From Spirochaetales bacterium (GTDB taxonomy: Bacteria; Spirochaetota; Spirochaetia; Sphaerochaetales; Sphaerochaetaceae), in contig JAHDQJ010000002.1 of the NCBI GenBank assembly GCA_018433865.1, positions 310,001 through 374,000 on the forward strand: a DNA stretch of 64,000 nucleotides. The letters run 5' to 3'. Shown here in pieces: positions 44,230 through 51,841 of the stretch. The translations under genes were made by a program, and so were the position numbers. Position 1 is the stretch's first letter. Each line of letters starts with the position of its first letter. Below the pieces are notes generated by a model. That model searched no databases. It worked only from the letters and a program-made list of their open reading frames with translations, and was not told the DNA's origin.

Positions 44230-45601
44230 ATGCCATCGCTGCATCCGTGGTACGCCAGAACTTCTTCGCCATCACCACCGCAAAGATGAATGTCGCCAGG
44301 TCGGCGATCGGTTGGCTGACCTGCAACCCGAGCAGACCGATCGCGGGAGGAAGCGCAAGGATGGTGGGGATGAAGAAGAGTCCTTGCCGCGAGAGCGCAG
44401 TAAGCGAAGCCTGTTTTGCCTTCCCGATCGATTGGAAAAGCATCGATATGATGATGCTCACCGCTTGCAGTGGCATCAACAGCGATTGCAGCCGCATCGC
44501 CAGACTCCCGATCTCCACGACTGCAGGGTCGGTCTTGATGAAGAACCGCATGATCGCCGGAGCGAAGATGAATCCGAACGTACCGATGATGATGAAACCG
44601 ATCACCCCTGTCAGCAGGGAGAACCGGTAGGCCGCTCGCAACCGATCCAACCGCTTCGCTCCCCAGCTGAAACCGGCGACCGGCTGGAACCCCTGACCGA
44701 AGCCGATCAACGCGCTCCCGAGGAATTGCATGGTCCGGGTGACTATGGTCATCGCAGCCAATGCAGCGTCCCCGAACGGAGCGGCGACGTTGTTCAATAC
44801 GATCATCGAGATGCTCGCCAAGCCCTGTCGATACAATGCGGGCATTCCGGTGGTGAAAATCTCCCGGTAGATCCACCGCTTGAACCTGAATGCCCCGAAA
44901 GAAAGGCGGACGATACTTCGCTTCCTCAGATAGAAGGAGAGGAGGATCGAGAAAGCGACCGCTTGGCTGAACACCGTTGCGATCGCAGCTCCCTTGATTC
45001 CCAGGTCGAACGTGAAGATCAGGAGGGGATCGAGGATCACGTTCAACAGTGATCCGGTCACCATCCCCCGCATCCCCAGGCTTGCACTTCCCTCGCTACG
45101 CAAGGCTGTGTTCATGACGAACGAGGCGGCCATGATCGGGGCACCGAACAGGATGATGCTCCCGTAGGCTTTCGCATAGGGAAGGATCGTTTCGGTGGAC
45201 CCGAGAAGTCTCATGAACGGCTCCAGGAATGCAGTACCTGCCACCAGCAAGAGCAATCCGATCCCCAGGGCGGAGAAGAATGCACTCGAGAGCACTTGCT
45301 GTGCCTTCTCATCCTCCTTTGCCCCGAGAAGCCGGGCGATGAAGTTGCCCGCACCCAGACCGAGCGTCATGCCGATTGCCTGGATGATCGACATGAGGGA
45401 GAAGACTATTCCCACCGCACCGCTGGCCTGCGTGCCGAGACGGCTGACAAACACCGTATCGGCCATATTGTAGAAAGTCGTCACAAGCATCGTGATGATC
45501 GTCGGGATGGCCAACGAGGAAATCAGACGAGACACGGGAGTCTCTGTCATCCGGACATAGTTATCCTCGACGCTCAGCCGCTTGGGAGAAAGCAGGCCCA
45601 T
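44192..45601 (-). CDS. MATE-family efflux transporter
   Basis: 469 residues with about 12 helices in two MatE repeats. It begins in the ETPVSRLISSLAIPTIITML region, with NMADTVFVSRLG in helix 2 and IQAIGMTLGLGAGNFIARLLG following; the second repeat has LIGFGQGFQPVAGFSWGAKR. Members export cationic drugs or metabolites by sodium or proton antiport. The start at 45601 lies two bases after the SpoU gene stop with AAAGGA upstream, so the two are coupled. Its 3' end overlaps the converging lon-like gene by 38 bp. Confidence 0.88.
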   Translation of the reverse strand: MGLLSPKRLSVEDNYVRMTETPVSRLISSLAIPTIITMLVTTFYNMADTVFVSRLGTQASGAVGIVFSLMSIIQAIGMTLGLGAGNFIARLLGAKEDEKAQQVLSSAFFSALGIGLLLLVAGTAFLEPFMRLLGSTETILPYAKAYGSIILFGAPIMAASFVMNTALRSEGSASLGMRGMVTGSLLNVILDPLLIFTFDLGIKGAAIATVFSQAVAFSILLSFYLRKRSIVRLSFGAFRFKRWIYREIFTTGMPALYRQGLASISMIVLNNVAAPFGDAALAAMTIVTRTMQFLGSALIGFGQGFQPVAGFSWGAKRLDRLRAAYRFSLLTGVIGFIIIGTFGFIFAPAIMRFFIKTDPAVVEIGSLAMRLQSLLMPLQAVSIIISMLFQSIGKAKQASLTALSRQGLFFIPTILALPPAIGLLGLQVSQPIADLATFIFAVVMAKKFWRTTDAAMAFNSVDGKSRTDP

Positions 45602-45603
45602 TC

Positions 45604-46395
45604 CTACGGTTTCCTTTCCACGACGGTATACCATCTATGCATCAGTATGCCGAATGCGACCGATACGTTCAACGAACCCTTCGAACCGAACAGGGGAATG
45701 CTTACCCTGCCGAGACTTTGGTCCGCAGCCTCGAGCAAGCGCGGGCTCACTCCCAGTTCCTCCGATCCGATGATCACTGCTCCATGGTCGGGGAAAGGAA
45801 AGGCCTGCACGTCGTCGCCTCCAAGCTCGAGCGCGAAGAGCGGCACATCATGCAAGAGTCCGAGTACCTTTTCCTCCGGCACCTCTTGGTGCGCCACCGT
45901 CTCGGTACACCCCATCGCACTGCGCCGGGCACGCGGATGCGAGGCTGAGGCTCCGGGAGAGACCAGGAGCATGGCACTCACGCCGAATGAGTCGGCGGTC
46001 CTGAACAACGAACCGATATTGAAGGGAGAGCGGATGCGGTCCAGCACCACGGTAAAAGGCTTGAGATCCCTGTGCGTTCCATCGAGGCTTCCTGCAAAGG
46101 GATCACGGAAATCCCAATCAGCGCGCTCGAGCGCGAGGTCCTGTTCGAGTGAGATGGCAACATCCGCCACCGAGCGCCAGTCTGTGCCGGTCATGGCTCG
46201 CATGCACGCATGACGGGTCGATCCGGATACCCGGGGGTCTGTCGAGGCGATCACCAAGCGACAGACTTCAGCAAGGTAGGAATTGTCCTCGGTCTCCCCG
46301 TGTCGCAAATTCCACGAACCATCGTCAAGGATCCTCGCACACTTGCGCAACCTGGTGGTTTCCGGCAAGGAGGCAAGCTTCTTGATCGTGATCAC
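45604..46395 (-). CDS. SpoU/TrmH-family RNA 2'-O-methyltransferase
   Basis: 263 residues. The trefoil-knot motifs are visible: RSPFNIGSLFRTADSFGV (motif 1), GAVIIGSEELGVS (motif 2) and SIPLFGSKGSLNVSVAFGIL (motif 3). An N-terminal helical extension of about 110 residues may bind RNA. The target rRNA or tRNA nucleotide is unknown. It starts with GTG overlapping the rsmI stop (GTGA) and has AGGGGG upstream, so the two methylases are translated together. Confidence 0.88.
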   Translation of the reverse strand: MITIKKLASLPETTRLRKCARILDDGSWNLRHGETEDNSYLAEVCRLVIASTDPRVSGSTRHACMRAMTGTDWRSVADVAISLEQDLALERADWDFRDPFAGSLDGTHRDLKPFTVVLDRIRSPFNIGSLFRTADSFGVSAMLLVSPGASASHPRARRSAMGCTETVAHQEVPEEKVLGLLHDVPLFALELGGDDVQAFPFPDHGAVIIGSEELGVSPRLLEAADQSLGRVSIPLFGSKGSLNVSVAFGILMHRWYTVVERKP

Positions 46396-47096
46396 GCGTC
46401 ATCCCCCTCGTCAGGGGGCAATCCCTCCTGAGGACTGATGAACAGGGCAAACTCTCCCTTGATCGATTGCCTCTGGGCAAATTCGGTCGCAAGATCATCC
46501 GCCGTTCCCTCCACATACTCCTCGAACGCCTTCGTCATCTCGCGACCGACGAGCACTCTCCTCTGTGGCGCCAGCTCGGCAAGGTCCTGGAGCAACTTCA
46601 CCACCCTGAACGGCGATTCATAGAGCATGAAAGCCTCGTTGCGATCGAGCAGTTGCTTGAGCCGGCTTCTCCTCCGGCCCTGTCTGGGGCTGAGGAATCC
46701 ATCGAACGAGAAGCTTTTTCCGACGAAGCCGCTGACCGAGATCAGCGTTGCGACCGCGGAGACTCCCGGTATCGGGACGACAGGAAACCCTGCCGCACGT
46801 ACCGCGTTGACCACCTTGGTTCCCGGGTCACTGATCCCCGGCGTTCCCGCATCGGAAACGAACGCCACATCCTGTCCCTCGGCCAAGAGCTTCACGATAC
46901 CTGCCGCGGAGGCTGTCTCGTTGTGTGCGTGACACGCGATCAGTCGCTTGTGGATAGCGAAATGGGTCAAGAGCCGCTGGGTATGGCGTGTATCCTCACA
47001 GGCGATCACATCCACGGTCCGGAGCACCTGGAGGGCGCGCATCGTGATGTCTTCGAGGTTTCCGATCGGCGTGGCTACGACATGCAGTGTTCCCAT
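46392..47096 (-). CDS. rsmI: 16S rRNA (cytidine-1402-2'-O)-methyltransferase
   Basis: 234 residues of the tetrapyrrole-methylase fold. The N-terminal LHVVATPIGNLEDITMRA and ACEDTRHTQRLL blocks are followed by AFVSDAGTPGISDPG with the SAM loop and SFDGFLSPRQGRRR, all characteristic of RsmI. Later ALYESPFRV-like (MLYESPFRVVKLL) and GREMTKAFEEYVEGT match. It methylates C1402 in the decoding centre. No ribosome site precedes the ATG. TTGCCC-N17-TAGAAT ends six bases before it, predicting a leaderless mRNA. Confidence 0.95.
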   Translation of the reverse strand: MGTLHVVATPIGNLEDITMRALQVLRTVDVIACEDTRHTQRLLTHFAIHKRLIACHAHNETASAAGIVKLLAEGQDVAFVSDAGTPGISDPGTKVVNAVRAAGFPVVPIPGVSAVATLISVSGFVGKSFSFDGFLSPRQGRRRSRLKQLLDRNEAFMLYESPFRVVKLLQDLAELAPQRRVLVGREMTKAFEEYVEGTADDLATEFAQRQSIKGEFALFISPQEGLPPDEGDDA

Positions 47097-47102
47097 GGCG
47101 CC

Positions 47103-47131
47103 ATTCTAGCGGTAAACCGGGCCATGGGCAA
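47103..47131 (-). promoter_or_regulatory. rsmI promoter, predicted leaderless start
   Basis: Minus strand: TTGCCC, 17-bp spacer, TAGAAT, six bases, ATG. The -35 box abuts the psp palindrome at 47132-47146. Confidence 0.7.
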
Positions 47132-47146
47132 TGGTGAAATTTACCA
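47132..47146. promoter_or_regulatory. Predicted PspF enhancer site 1
   Basis: TGGTGAAATTTACCA, a near-palindrome that recurs upstream of the second pspA (49367-49381). Its centre is about 116 bp upstream of the GG of the -24 element. Matching distance and sequence at both promoters support PspF binding. Confidence 0.6.
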
Positions 47147-47252
47147 CATCATGCCCCATCGATGGCAAAACGGACACACTCACAGGAATCTTCGCCCCTG
47201 GGAATTGAAAAAACCGCTCATTGGGAGCCCGCAAACGGACATCTGCAAAAAG

Positions 47253-47269
47253 TTGGCACGGCTCTTGCA
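47253..47269 (+). promoter_or_regulatory. Sigma54 promoter of pspA1-pspC1
   Basis: TTGGCACGGCTCTTGCA, an excellent -24/-12 element with GG and GC 12 bp apart, about 75 bp before the pspA1 start. Confidence 0.9.
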
Positions 47270-47343
47270 TAAAGGGAATCAACAGAGAACAGACGGTATG
47301 CCGAGCCTGAGGTGGCAGTGGCAACGATAGCAAAGGAGTGAAT

Positions 47344-48018
47344 ATGAAGACGTTCAAGAGATTCAGGGACATTGTGAATGCCAATGTGAATGCAAAGCTT
47401 GACAAGATGGAAGATCCGGAGAAGATGATCCGTTTCATGCTCTCCGAAATGGAAGAGACGTTGGTCGAGGCAAAGAGTGCTGCTGCCGAGCGGTTGGCAA
47501 ACCGCGCGATCGTCGAGGACGAGATCAGCCGCACGAAGGATCTCCTCTCCCGTTGGGAGAACAGGGCACGGCTCGCAGTCGAAAAAGACCGCGATGACCT
47601 GGCTCGCGAGGCGCTTGCCGAGAAGAACCGGGTGGTGAGGCGTTTGGCCGGGCTTGAGGAAGAGCTGATCCAGATACAGTCGATCGTCGACTCGATGCAG
47701 GACCAGATCGCCAAGCTGGAGAGCAAGCGCGAGGAGGTCAGGGACAAGCAGAGGATGCTGATCCAGAGAGCCTACCACGCAAAGGAGAAGAAGAAGGTCG
47801 TGGAGACCTTGCGTGAGATCGATGCCGTGGCGACCTGCAGGAAATTCGCAGAGCTCGAGGAGAAGATCGAACGGATGGAAGCCGACGCGGAGATGGCCGG
47901 GTTCTCGGGAGCCGCGCACACGACCGAGAAGCAGTTCGCCCAGATGGAGACGGACGCTGAGATCGAGGCGGAACTGAGCAAGATGAAGGCCGCCAAGAGC
48001 AAGAAGAAGGAAGGTTGA
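47344..48018 (+). CDS. pspA: Phage shock protein A homologue, copy 1
   Basis: 224-residue PspA/IM30 protein, almost entirely coiled coil. The N-terminal amphipathic helix MKTFKRFRDIVNANVNAKLD binds membranes in relatives, and EDPEKMIRFMLSEMEETLVE follows. The C-terminus is Lys-rich. PspA oligomers protect the inner membrane under stress and, in proteobacteria, inhibit PspF. The ATG at 47344 has AAAGGAG five bases upstream. It is transcribed from a sigma54 promoter and followed after 4 bp by a pspC gene. A second, divergent-in-sequence copy lies at 49565. Confidence 0.93.
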   Translation: MKTFKRFRDIVNANVNAKLDKMEDPEKMIRFMLSEMEETLVEAKSAAAERLANRAIVEDEISRTKDLLSRWENRARLAVEKDRDDLAREALAEKNRVVRRLAGLEEELIQIQSIVDSMQDQIAKLESKREEVRDKQRMLIQRAYHAKEKKKVVETLREIDAVATCRKFAELEEKIERMEADAEMAGFSGAAHTTEKQFAQMETDAEIEAELSKMKAAKSKKKEG

Positions 48019-48022
48019 CGCA

Positions 48023-48301
48023 ATGGATTCACGGTACGAAGAGCGGTACAGACAGTATATGAAAAGCGAATACCGCAAAGGATATGATGACGGATGGTTT
48101 GATGCCGAACCTCGCAGGCCCCTGCGCAGATCCCGCAACGGAATTTTGCTCGGAGTGTGCCAGGGATTCGCAGATTGGTTGGCAATCCCGGCGTGGCCGT
48201 TGCGCGTCGCGACGATCATCGCCTTCATCGCAACAGGGTTCTGGCCCGTCGGGGCACTCTACCTCGCTGCAGCATTGATCATGAAACCCGCGTCCCGCTG
48301 A
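48023..48301 (+). CDS. pspC: PspC-domain membrane protein, copy 1
   Basis: 92 residues. A charged N-terminal ~38 residues (SRYEERYRQYMKSEYRKGYD) precedes the PspC domain proper, LRRSRNGILLGVCQGFADWL, and one or two membrane spans. In known systems PspC senses envelope stress and draws PspA to the membrane. It follows pspA1 by 4 bp with AAGGAAGG upstream. It differs from pspC2 in having its extra soluble part at the N-terminus rather than the C-terminus. Confidence 0.88.
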   Translation: MDSRYEERYRQYMKSEYRKGYDDGWFDAEPRRPLRRSRNGILLGVCQGFADWLAIPAWPLRVATIIAFIATGFWPVGALYLAAALIMKPASR

Positions 48302-48312
48302 CGCATGGTACA

Positions 48313-48340
48313 GGACCGCCTCCCCGGCGGTCCTTTCCTT
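48313..48340 (+). terminator. Terminator of psp operon 1
   Basis: GGACCGCC-TCCCC-GGCGGTCC followed by TTTCCTT. Confidence 0.8.
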
Positions 48341-49346
48341 ATCCCTCCAGGACATCCTTGTACTTGCGATAGAGGCCCCTGAACTGATCGTAGGTGAGAC
48401 CCATCGCCTTGGCCGCCTCCTTCTGGTTTCCCTGTGCAACCCCAAGCGACCGTCTCAGGAACCGGATATCGAGCTCCCGCTTGGCCTCATCATAGCTTTC
48501 CAATGGAAACTCATGGGAAAAGTCTGCCTTCGATGGTTGCTGCGGCGACTCATCGATCGGCTTGAAGGGATTCTCGAACGGATTGAACTGGATCGAATCG
48601 ATCTGTTTTCCCGCCGCACGATAGACCGCACGTTCCACCACATTCTTCAGCTCCCGCACGTTACCCGGCCATGGGTAGACGCACAACTGTTCCCTGACAC
48701 GTTCGCTCAGGACAGGAATGTCGGTCCTCCCGCACTCCATCGCCATCTTCGCCGCAAAATATTCGGCGAGCAGGAGGATGTCCTCCCCCCGCTCCCGCAA
48801 CGGAGGAAGGAAGAGCACTTCGAAGGAGAGGCGGTCGAGCAGGTCCTCCTTGAACTTTCCCTCTGCACAGAGCGTGGGAAGATCGGCATTGGTGGCTCCG
48901 ATGATCCGCACATCGCTCTCATGGGTCTTCGAGGAACCTACCCGCTCGAACGTCCCATACTCGACCACGCGCAGGATCTTCTCCTGGACCTCCAGGGGAA
49001 TCAAGCCGATCTCATCGAGGAAGAGGGTTCCTCCCTCGGCCTCCTCGAAGCGCCCCTTCCTCGTCTTCGTGGCTCCGGTGAACGCTCCCGCCTCATACCC
49101 GAACAGCTCGGTCTCGATGAGCGACGGAGGAAGTGCCGCGCAATTCACCGTCACGAGATTGTGCTGCCACCGGGGGCTGAGAAAGTGCAATCTCGTCGCA
49201 GCGATCTCCTTCCCGCTCCCCCGCTCCCCGACCACCAGGACGCTCCTGTTCACCGTGGCCGCCCTGCTCAGCGCCTGCTGGAAGTTGAGGAATGCCTCCG
49301 ACTCTCCGAGCGGCGCCTGCGCGTATCCTGTCCGATCTTCACTCAT
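48339..49346 (-). CDS. pspF: Sigma54-dependent activator PspF
   Basis: 335 residues: an AAA+ domain directly at the N-terminus and no receiver or sensor domain, as in PspF. Motifs are GERGSGKE (Walker A), GAFTGA (sigma54 contact, near residue 85), GGTLFLDEIG (Walker B) and the Arg-finger region DRLSFEVLFLPPLRERGEDI. The C-terminal Fis-type helix-turn-helix is NQKEAAKAMGLTYDQFRGLY. It should activate both adjacent sigma54 promoters and be inhibited by one or both PspA proteins. It lies between the two psp operons. No ribosome site precedes the ATG; TAAAAT ends six bases before it. Two palindromes matching the psp enhancer cover its own promoter, suggesting autorepression. Confidence 0.93.
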   Translation of the reverse strand: MSEDRTGYAQAPLGESEAFLNFQQALSRAATVNRSVLVVGERGSGKEIAATRLHFLSPRWQHNLVTVNCAALPPSLIETELFGYEAGAFTGATKTRKGRFEEAEGGTLFLDEIGLIPLEVQEKILRVVEYGTFERVGSSKTHESDVRIIGATNADLPTLCAEGKFKEDLLDRLSFEVLFLPPLRERGEDILLLAEYFAAKMAMECGRTDIPVLSERVREQLCVYPWPGNVRELKNVVERAVYRAAGKQIDSIQFNPFENPFKPIDESPQQPSKADFSHEFPLESYDEAKRELDIRFLRRSLGVAQGNQKEAAKAMGLTYDQFRGLYRKYKDVLEG

Positions 49347-49361
49347 AGGTGTATTTTACCA
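49347..49361. promoter_or_regulatory. Predicted PspF site 2a
   Basis: AGGTGTATTTTACCA, related to the other two psp palindromes (GGTnnnnnTnACCA). Its centre is 20 bp, two helical turns, from site 2b. It covers the pspF -10 box and abuts the pspF start codon. Confidence 0.5.
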
Positions 49362-49382
49362 CAGGATGGTCAATATGACCAA
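49353..49382 (-). promoter_or_regulatory. pspF promoter, predicted leaderless start
   Basis: Minus strand: TTGGTC, 18-bp spacer, TAAAAT, six bases, ATG. Both boxes lie inside the predicted PspF sites. Confidence 0.5.
49367..49381. promoter_or_regulatory. Predicted PspF enhancer site 2b
   Basis: TGGTCAATATGACCA, a 15-bp near-perfect palindrome. Its centre is about 118 bp upstream of the -24 GG of the pspA2 promoter, almost the same distance as site 1 has from its promoter. Confidence 0.65.
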
Positions 49383-49489
49383 GCCTTATGCTTCCCTCTC
49401 ATAGGACATCTTCATGACGAGACCATGCAAATCCATCTTGCAACTGACTTAAGAATGTTTCATAGTGTCATTGGAGTTTCCTTGCGATG

Positions 49490-49507
49490 TTGGCACGGTT
49501 TCTGCTT
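49490..49507 (+). promoter_or_regulatory. Sigma54 promoter of pspA2-pspB-pspC2-DUF4097
   Basis: TTGGCACGGTTTCTGCTT, with GG and GC 12 bp apart. The -12 part reads CTGC rather than TTGC, so it may be somewhat weaker than the pspA1 promoter. Confidence 0.85.
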
Positions 49508-49564
49508 GGTAAGGAGCAGAGAGTATGGGGATGCGTCGACATCGGACATACGAAGGAGTGGATT

Positions 49565-50218
49565 ATGGGAGTTTTCTCACGTTTCATGGACATAGTGAAC
49601 GCCAACATCAATGCGTTGCTGGACAAGGCGGAAGACCCTGAGAAGATGATCAAGCTCATGATGCAGGAGATGGAAGATACGTTGATCGAGCTCAAGTCCT
49701 CCTGCGCTGCGAAGATTGCATCGAAGACCAAGCTGGATCGCAACCGCGAAGAGTTGGCCAACAAGGCCGCCCGGTGGATGAATCGTGCCGAACTCGCGCT
49801 CGAGAAGGGGCATGAGGACCTGGCCAGGGAAGCGCTTGTGGAAAAGCGCAAGGCGGTCGATGATCTGGATCGTCTCACCGAGGATTCGCAACGCTATGAG
49901 GAGATGATCAGGAAGAGCAAGGAGGATATCGGCAAGCTGGAAGACAAGTTGGCCAACCTCCGCCAGAAACATCAGTCGATCGTGGAACGGGCCGCGAGGG
50001 CTCGCGAGGAGCAAGCTGCGAACGAGACGATCAGGAAAGCCTCCGATGCGCAGACCTTCTCCCGTTTCGAACACATGGAGCAGCAGGTCGACCGCATGGA
50101 AGCCGCTACTGGGATGAATCGTCCGAAGCCCGACCTCGAGTCGAGGTTCGCCGATCTCGAAGCACTTGATGATATCGAAGCTGAGCTTGAGCAACTGCGC
50201 AAGCAGAAGAAGAGCTGA
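49565..50218 (+). CDS. pspA: Phage shock protein A homologue, copy 2
   Basis: 217-residue PspA/IM30 coiled-coil protein. It begins MGVFSRFMDIVNANINALLD, then KAEDPEKMIKLMMQEMEDTL, the canonical PspA N-terminus. The body differs from copy 1 throughout. AAGGAG lies about seven bases before the ATG. It leads an operon with pspB, pspC and a DUF4097 gene from a sigma54 promoter. Because this copy is accompanied by PspB and PspC it is the likelier PspF inhibitor; that is inference. Confidence 0.93.
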   Translation: MGVFSRFMDIVNANINALLDKAEDPEKMIKLMMQEMEDTLIELKSSCAAKIASKTKLDRNREELANKAARWMNRAELALEKGHEDLAREALVEKRKAVDDLDRLTEDSQRYEEMIRKSKEDIGKLEDKLANLRQKHQSIVERAARAREEQAANETIRKASDAQTFSRFEHMEQQVDRMEAATGMNRPKPDLESRFADLEALDDIEAELEQLRKQKKS

Positions 50219-50247
50219 GCACGTAAGCTCTCGGGGGAATACTGATC

Positions 50248-50481
50248 ATGAATGGGGATACGTTGATCGCTGTCGTTGCCATCGCCGCACCGTTTCTCTT
50301 CGCCGCCTGGGTCATCAAGACCGGCATCAAGGCGAAGGACCGCAAGCGGGGAGTCCGCGACCAGAAGGAACAGGATCTGAGGCAGAGCGACAGGGAATTG
50401 GAAGATGGAATCATGGATATGGTGAAGCGGATAGAGAATCTTGAGATCATTCTCCGCAACAGAAACCATCATAAGGAATAA
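50248..50481 (+). CDS. pspB: PspB-like membrane protein
   Basis: 77 residues. One N-terminal membrane span (LIAVVAIAAPFLFAAWVI) is followed by a charged helix ending RIENLEIILRNRN. This matches PspB in size, topology and the final coiled-coil, where E. coli PspB has a similar leucine-zipper-like tail. PspB works with PspC to release PspF from PspA. The start has a GGGGGA-type site. Only this operon has a pspB. Confidence 0.8.
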   Translation: MNGDTLIAVVAIAAPFLFAAWVIKTGIKAKDRKRGVRDQKEQDLRQSDRELEDGIMDMVKRIENLEIILRNRNHHKE

Positions 50482-50492
50482 GAAGGATGTAT

Positions 50493-50867
50493 ATGGCAAC
50501 CAAAAAACTCTACCGATCACGGAGGGGAAAACTGTTCGGTGTATGCCAGGGCATTGCCGACTGGAGGGACCTGCCGGTCGACATACTCCGTGCGATCGTC
50601 GCGGTATCGATCATCGTCACCGGCATTTTTCCCGGTATCATCATCTACGCACTGGTAGCCCTGTTTCTCCCCTTGGAGCCAGGGTACGGAACCTCCTACG
50701 AGGAATCGGAAGAGAGGGAAAACGACCGGAGCAAAGGCCACACGAGGACCAGGGAAGACCTGCGAGAGACCTTCGAGAACCTGAAGAGGAAAGTCCAGGG
50801 GATGGAGGAAGAGATCTTCGACAAGGAACGCGATTGGGACCAGCGCTTCCATGAGGATCACAAATGA
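50493..50867 (+). CDS. pspC: PspC-domain membrane protein, copy 2
   Basis: 124 residues from ATG 50493, chosen because AAGGA lies five bases upstream while ATG 50487 abuts it. The PspC domain is LYRSRRGKLFGVCQGIADWR, with a membrane span (IIVTGIFPGIIIYALVALFL). A long C-terminal charged coiled-coil ends in ERDWDQRFHED and probably contacts PspB or PspA. It overlaps the DUF4097 gene by ATGA. Confidence 0.9.
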   Translation: MATKKLYRSRRGKLFGVCQGIADWRDLPVDILRAIVAVSIIVTGIFPGIIIYALVALFLPLEPGYGTSYEESEERENDRSKGHTRTREDLRETFENLKRKVQGMEEEIFDKERDWDQRFHEDHK

Positions 50868-51727
50868 TGAAGAGGATGGGAATCAGCCTGTTGCTCCTGA
50901 TCGCTGCGTGCGCAGTCCTCGGAGCGACGGGGCAAACATACCAGGAAACCCTGAGGCCGTCTGACGATGGCGAGATCATCGTCAGAAGCGATGCTCCCCA
51001 GGTCACCATCGAACGGCACTCCGACAGCCAGGACGTGCTGGTGGATCTCTCCGGACCGGGCAAGGACCGCTACCGGCTTACCGTACGGAAAGATGGAGGC
51101 GACGTGTTCGTCGAGGTGAAAAAGAAGCGGGGTGTCTTCATCGGATTGCGCTCTTTCCTCGATGCACGGCTGACCGTCTCCATTCCCCGGCGATGGGAAG
51201 GCTCCGTGCTCTCGGTCTCGACGGTTTCGGGTGCGCTGCAGGTCAAAGAACCGGTCTCAGGACGTTCGGTGTATCTCAAGTCAGTCTCCGGTGCAATCAA
51301 TTTCGATACGATACGCACTACACGCGAAGCATCCGTGGAGACGGTATCGGGAGCGATCAGGGGGCATCTCGTCGAAGCTGGCGAGCTTGATCTCTCCAGT
51401 GTCTCGGGAGCCATCCAGGTCGACTCGATAACCGAGACCGGTAATGGCAAGGCGCTGGTCGAGACCGTCTCCGGTTCCATCAGGATCGGCAGGACCGAGG
51501 GAAACTCATTCAAGCTCGGCAGCGTCTCGGGAGCAATCCAGGTGGCACTCCCCGCCCGGTTCGCAGGGGTCGTCACCACCAGCAGCATCAGCGGTTCGAC
51601 CAGTGCGGACTTCGCAAGCGAGCATACCGCTTCGAGTGACAAACGGACCCAGCGCCATACCGTCGGTTCCGGTACCGACTCGATGGAAGTGGGCACCACA
51701 AGCGGTTCGATCCGTATCACCCGCTAG
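50864..51727 (+). CDS. Exported DUF4097 repeat protein of the psp operon
   Basis: 287 residues. A hydrophobic N-terminus (SLLLLIAACAVLGATG) is either a signal peptide or a loose lipobox with Cys at IAAC. From about residue 120 at least seven short repeats centred on VSGAI/VSGSI recur about every 17-25 residues, as in DUF4097 beta-helix proteins. Function is unknown in the family. The ATGA overlap with pspC2 and the terminator after it make it part of the Psp response. I infer an envelope-facing or periplasmic partner of the PspBC sensor. Confidence 0.82.
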   Translation: MMKRMGISLLLLIAACAVLGATGQTYQETLRPSDDGEIIVRSDAPQVTIERHSDSQDVLVDLSGPGKDRYRLTVRKDGGDVFVEVKKKRGVFIGLRSFLDARLTVSIPRRWEGSVLSVSTVSGALQVKEPVSGRSVYLKSVSGAINFDTIRTTREASVETVSGAIRGHLVEAGELDLSSVSGAIQVDSITETGNGKALVETVSGSIRIGRTEGNSFKLGSVSGAIQVALPARFAGVVTTSSISGSTSADFASEHTASSDKRTQRHTVGSGTDSMEVGTTSGSIRITR

Positions 51728-51749
51728 GACATCCTTCCCGGTATTCCCC

Positions 51750-51783
51750 GAAAGCTGCCGCCGACCGGCAGCTTTCTTATTTC
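51750..51783 (+). terminator. Terminator of psp operon 2
   Basis: GAAAGCTGCCG-CCGAC-CGGCAGCTTTC followed by TTATTTCCCTT. Confidence 0.85.
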
Positions 51784-51841
51784 CCTTGACCCTGTCCGGG
51801 GAATTCTGTATGCATAGGATAGCTGACCAATCGAGGACTTC

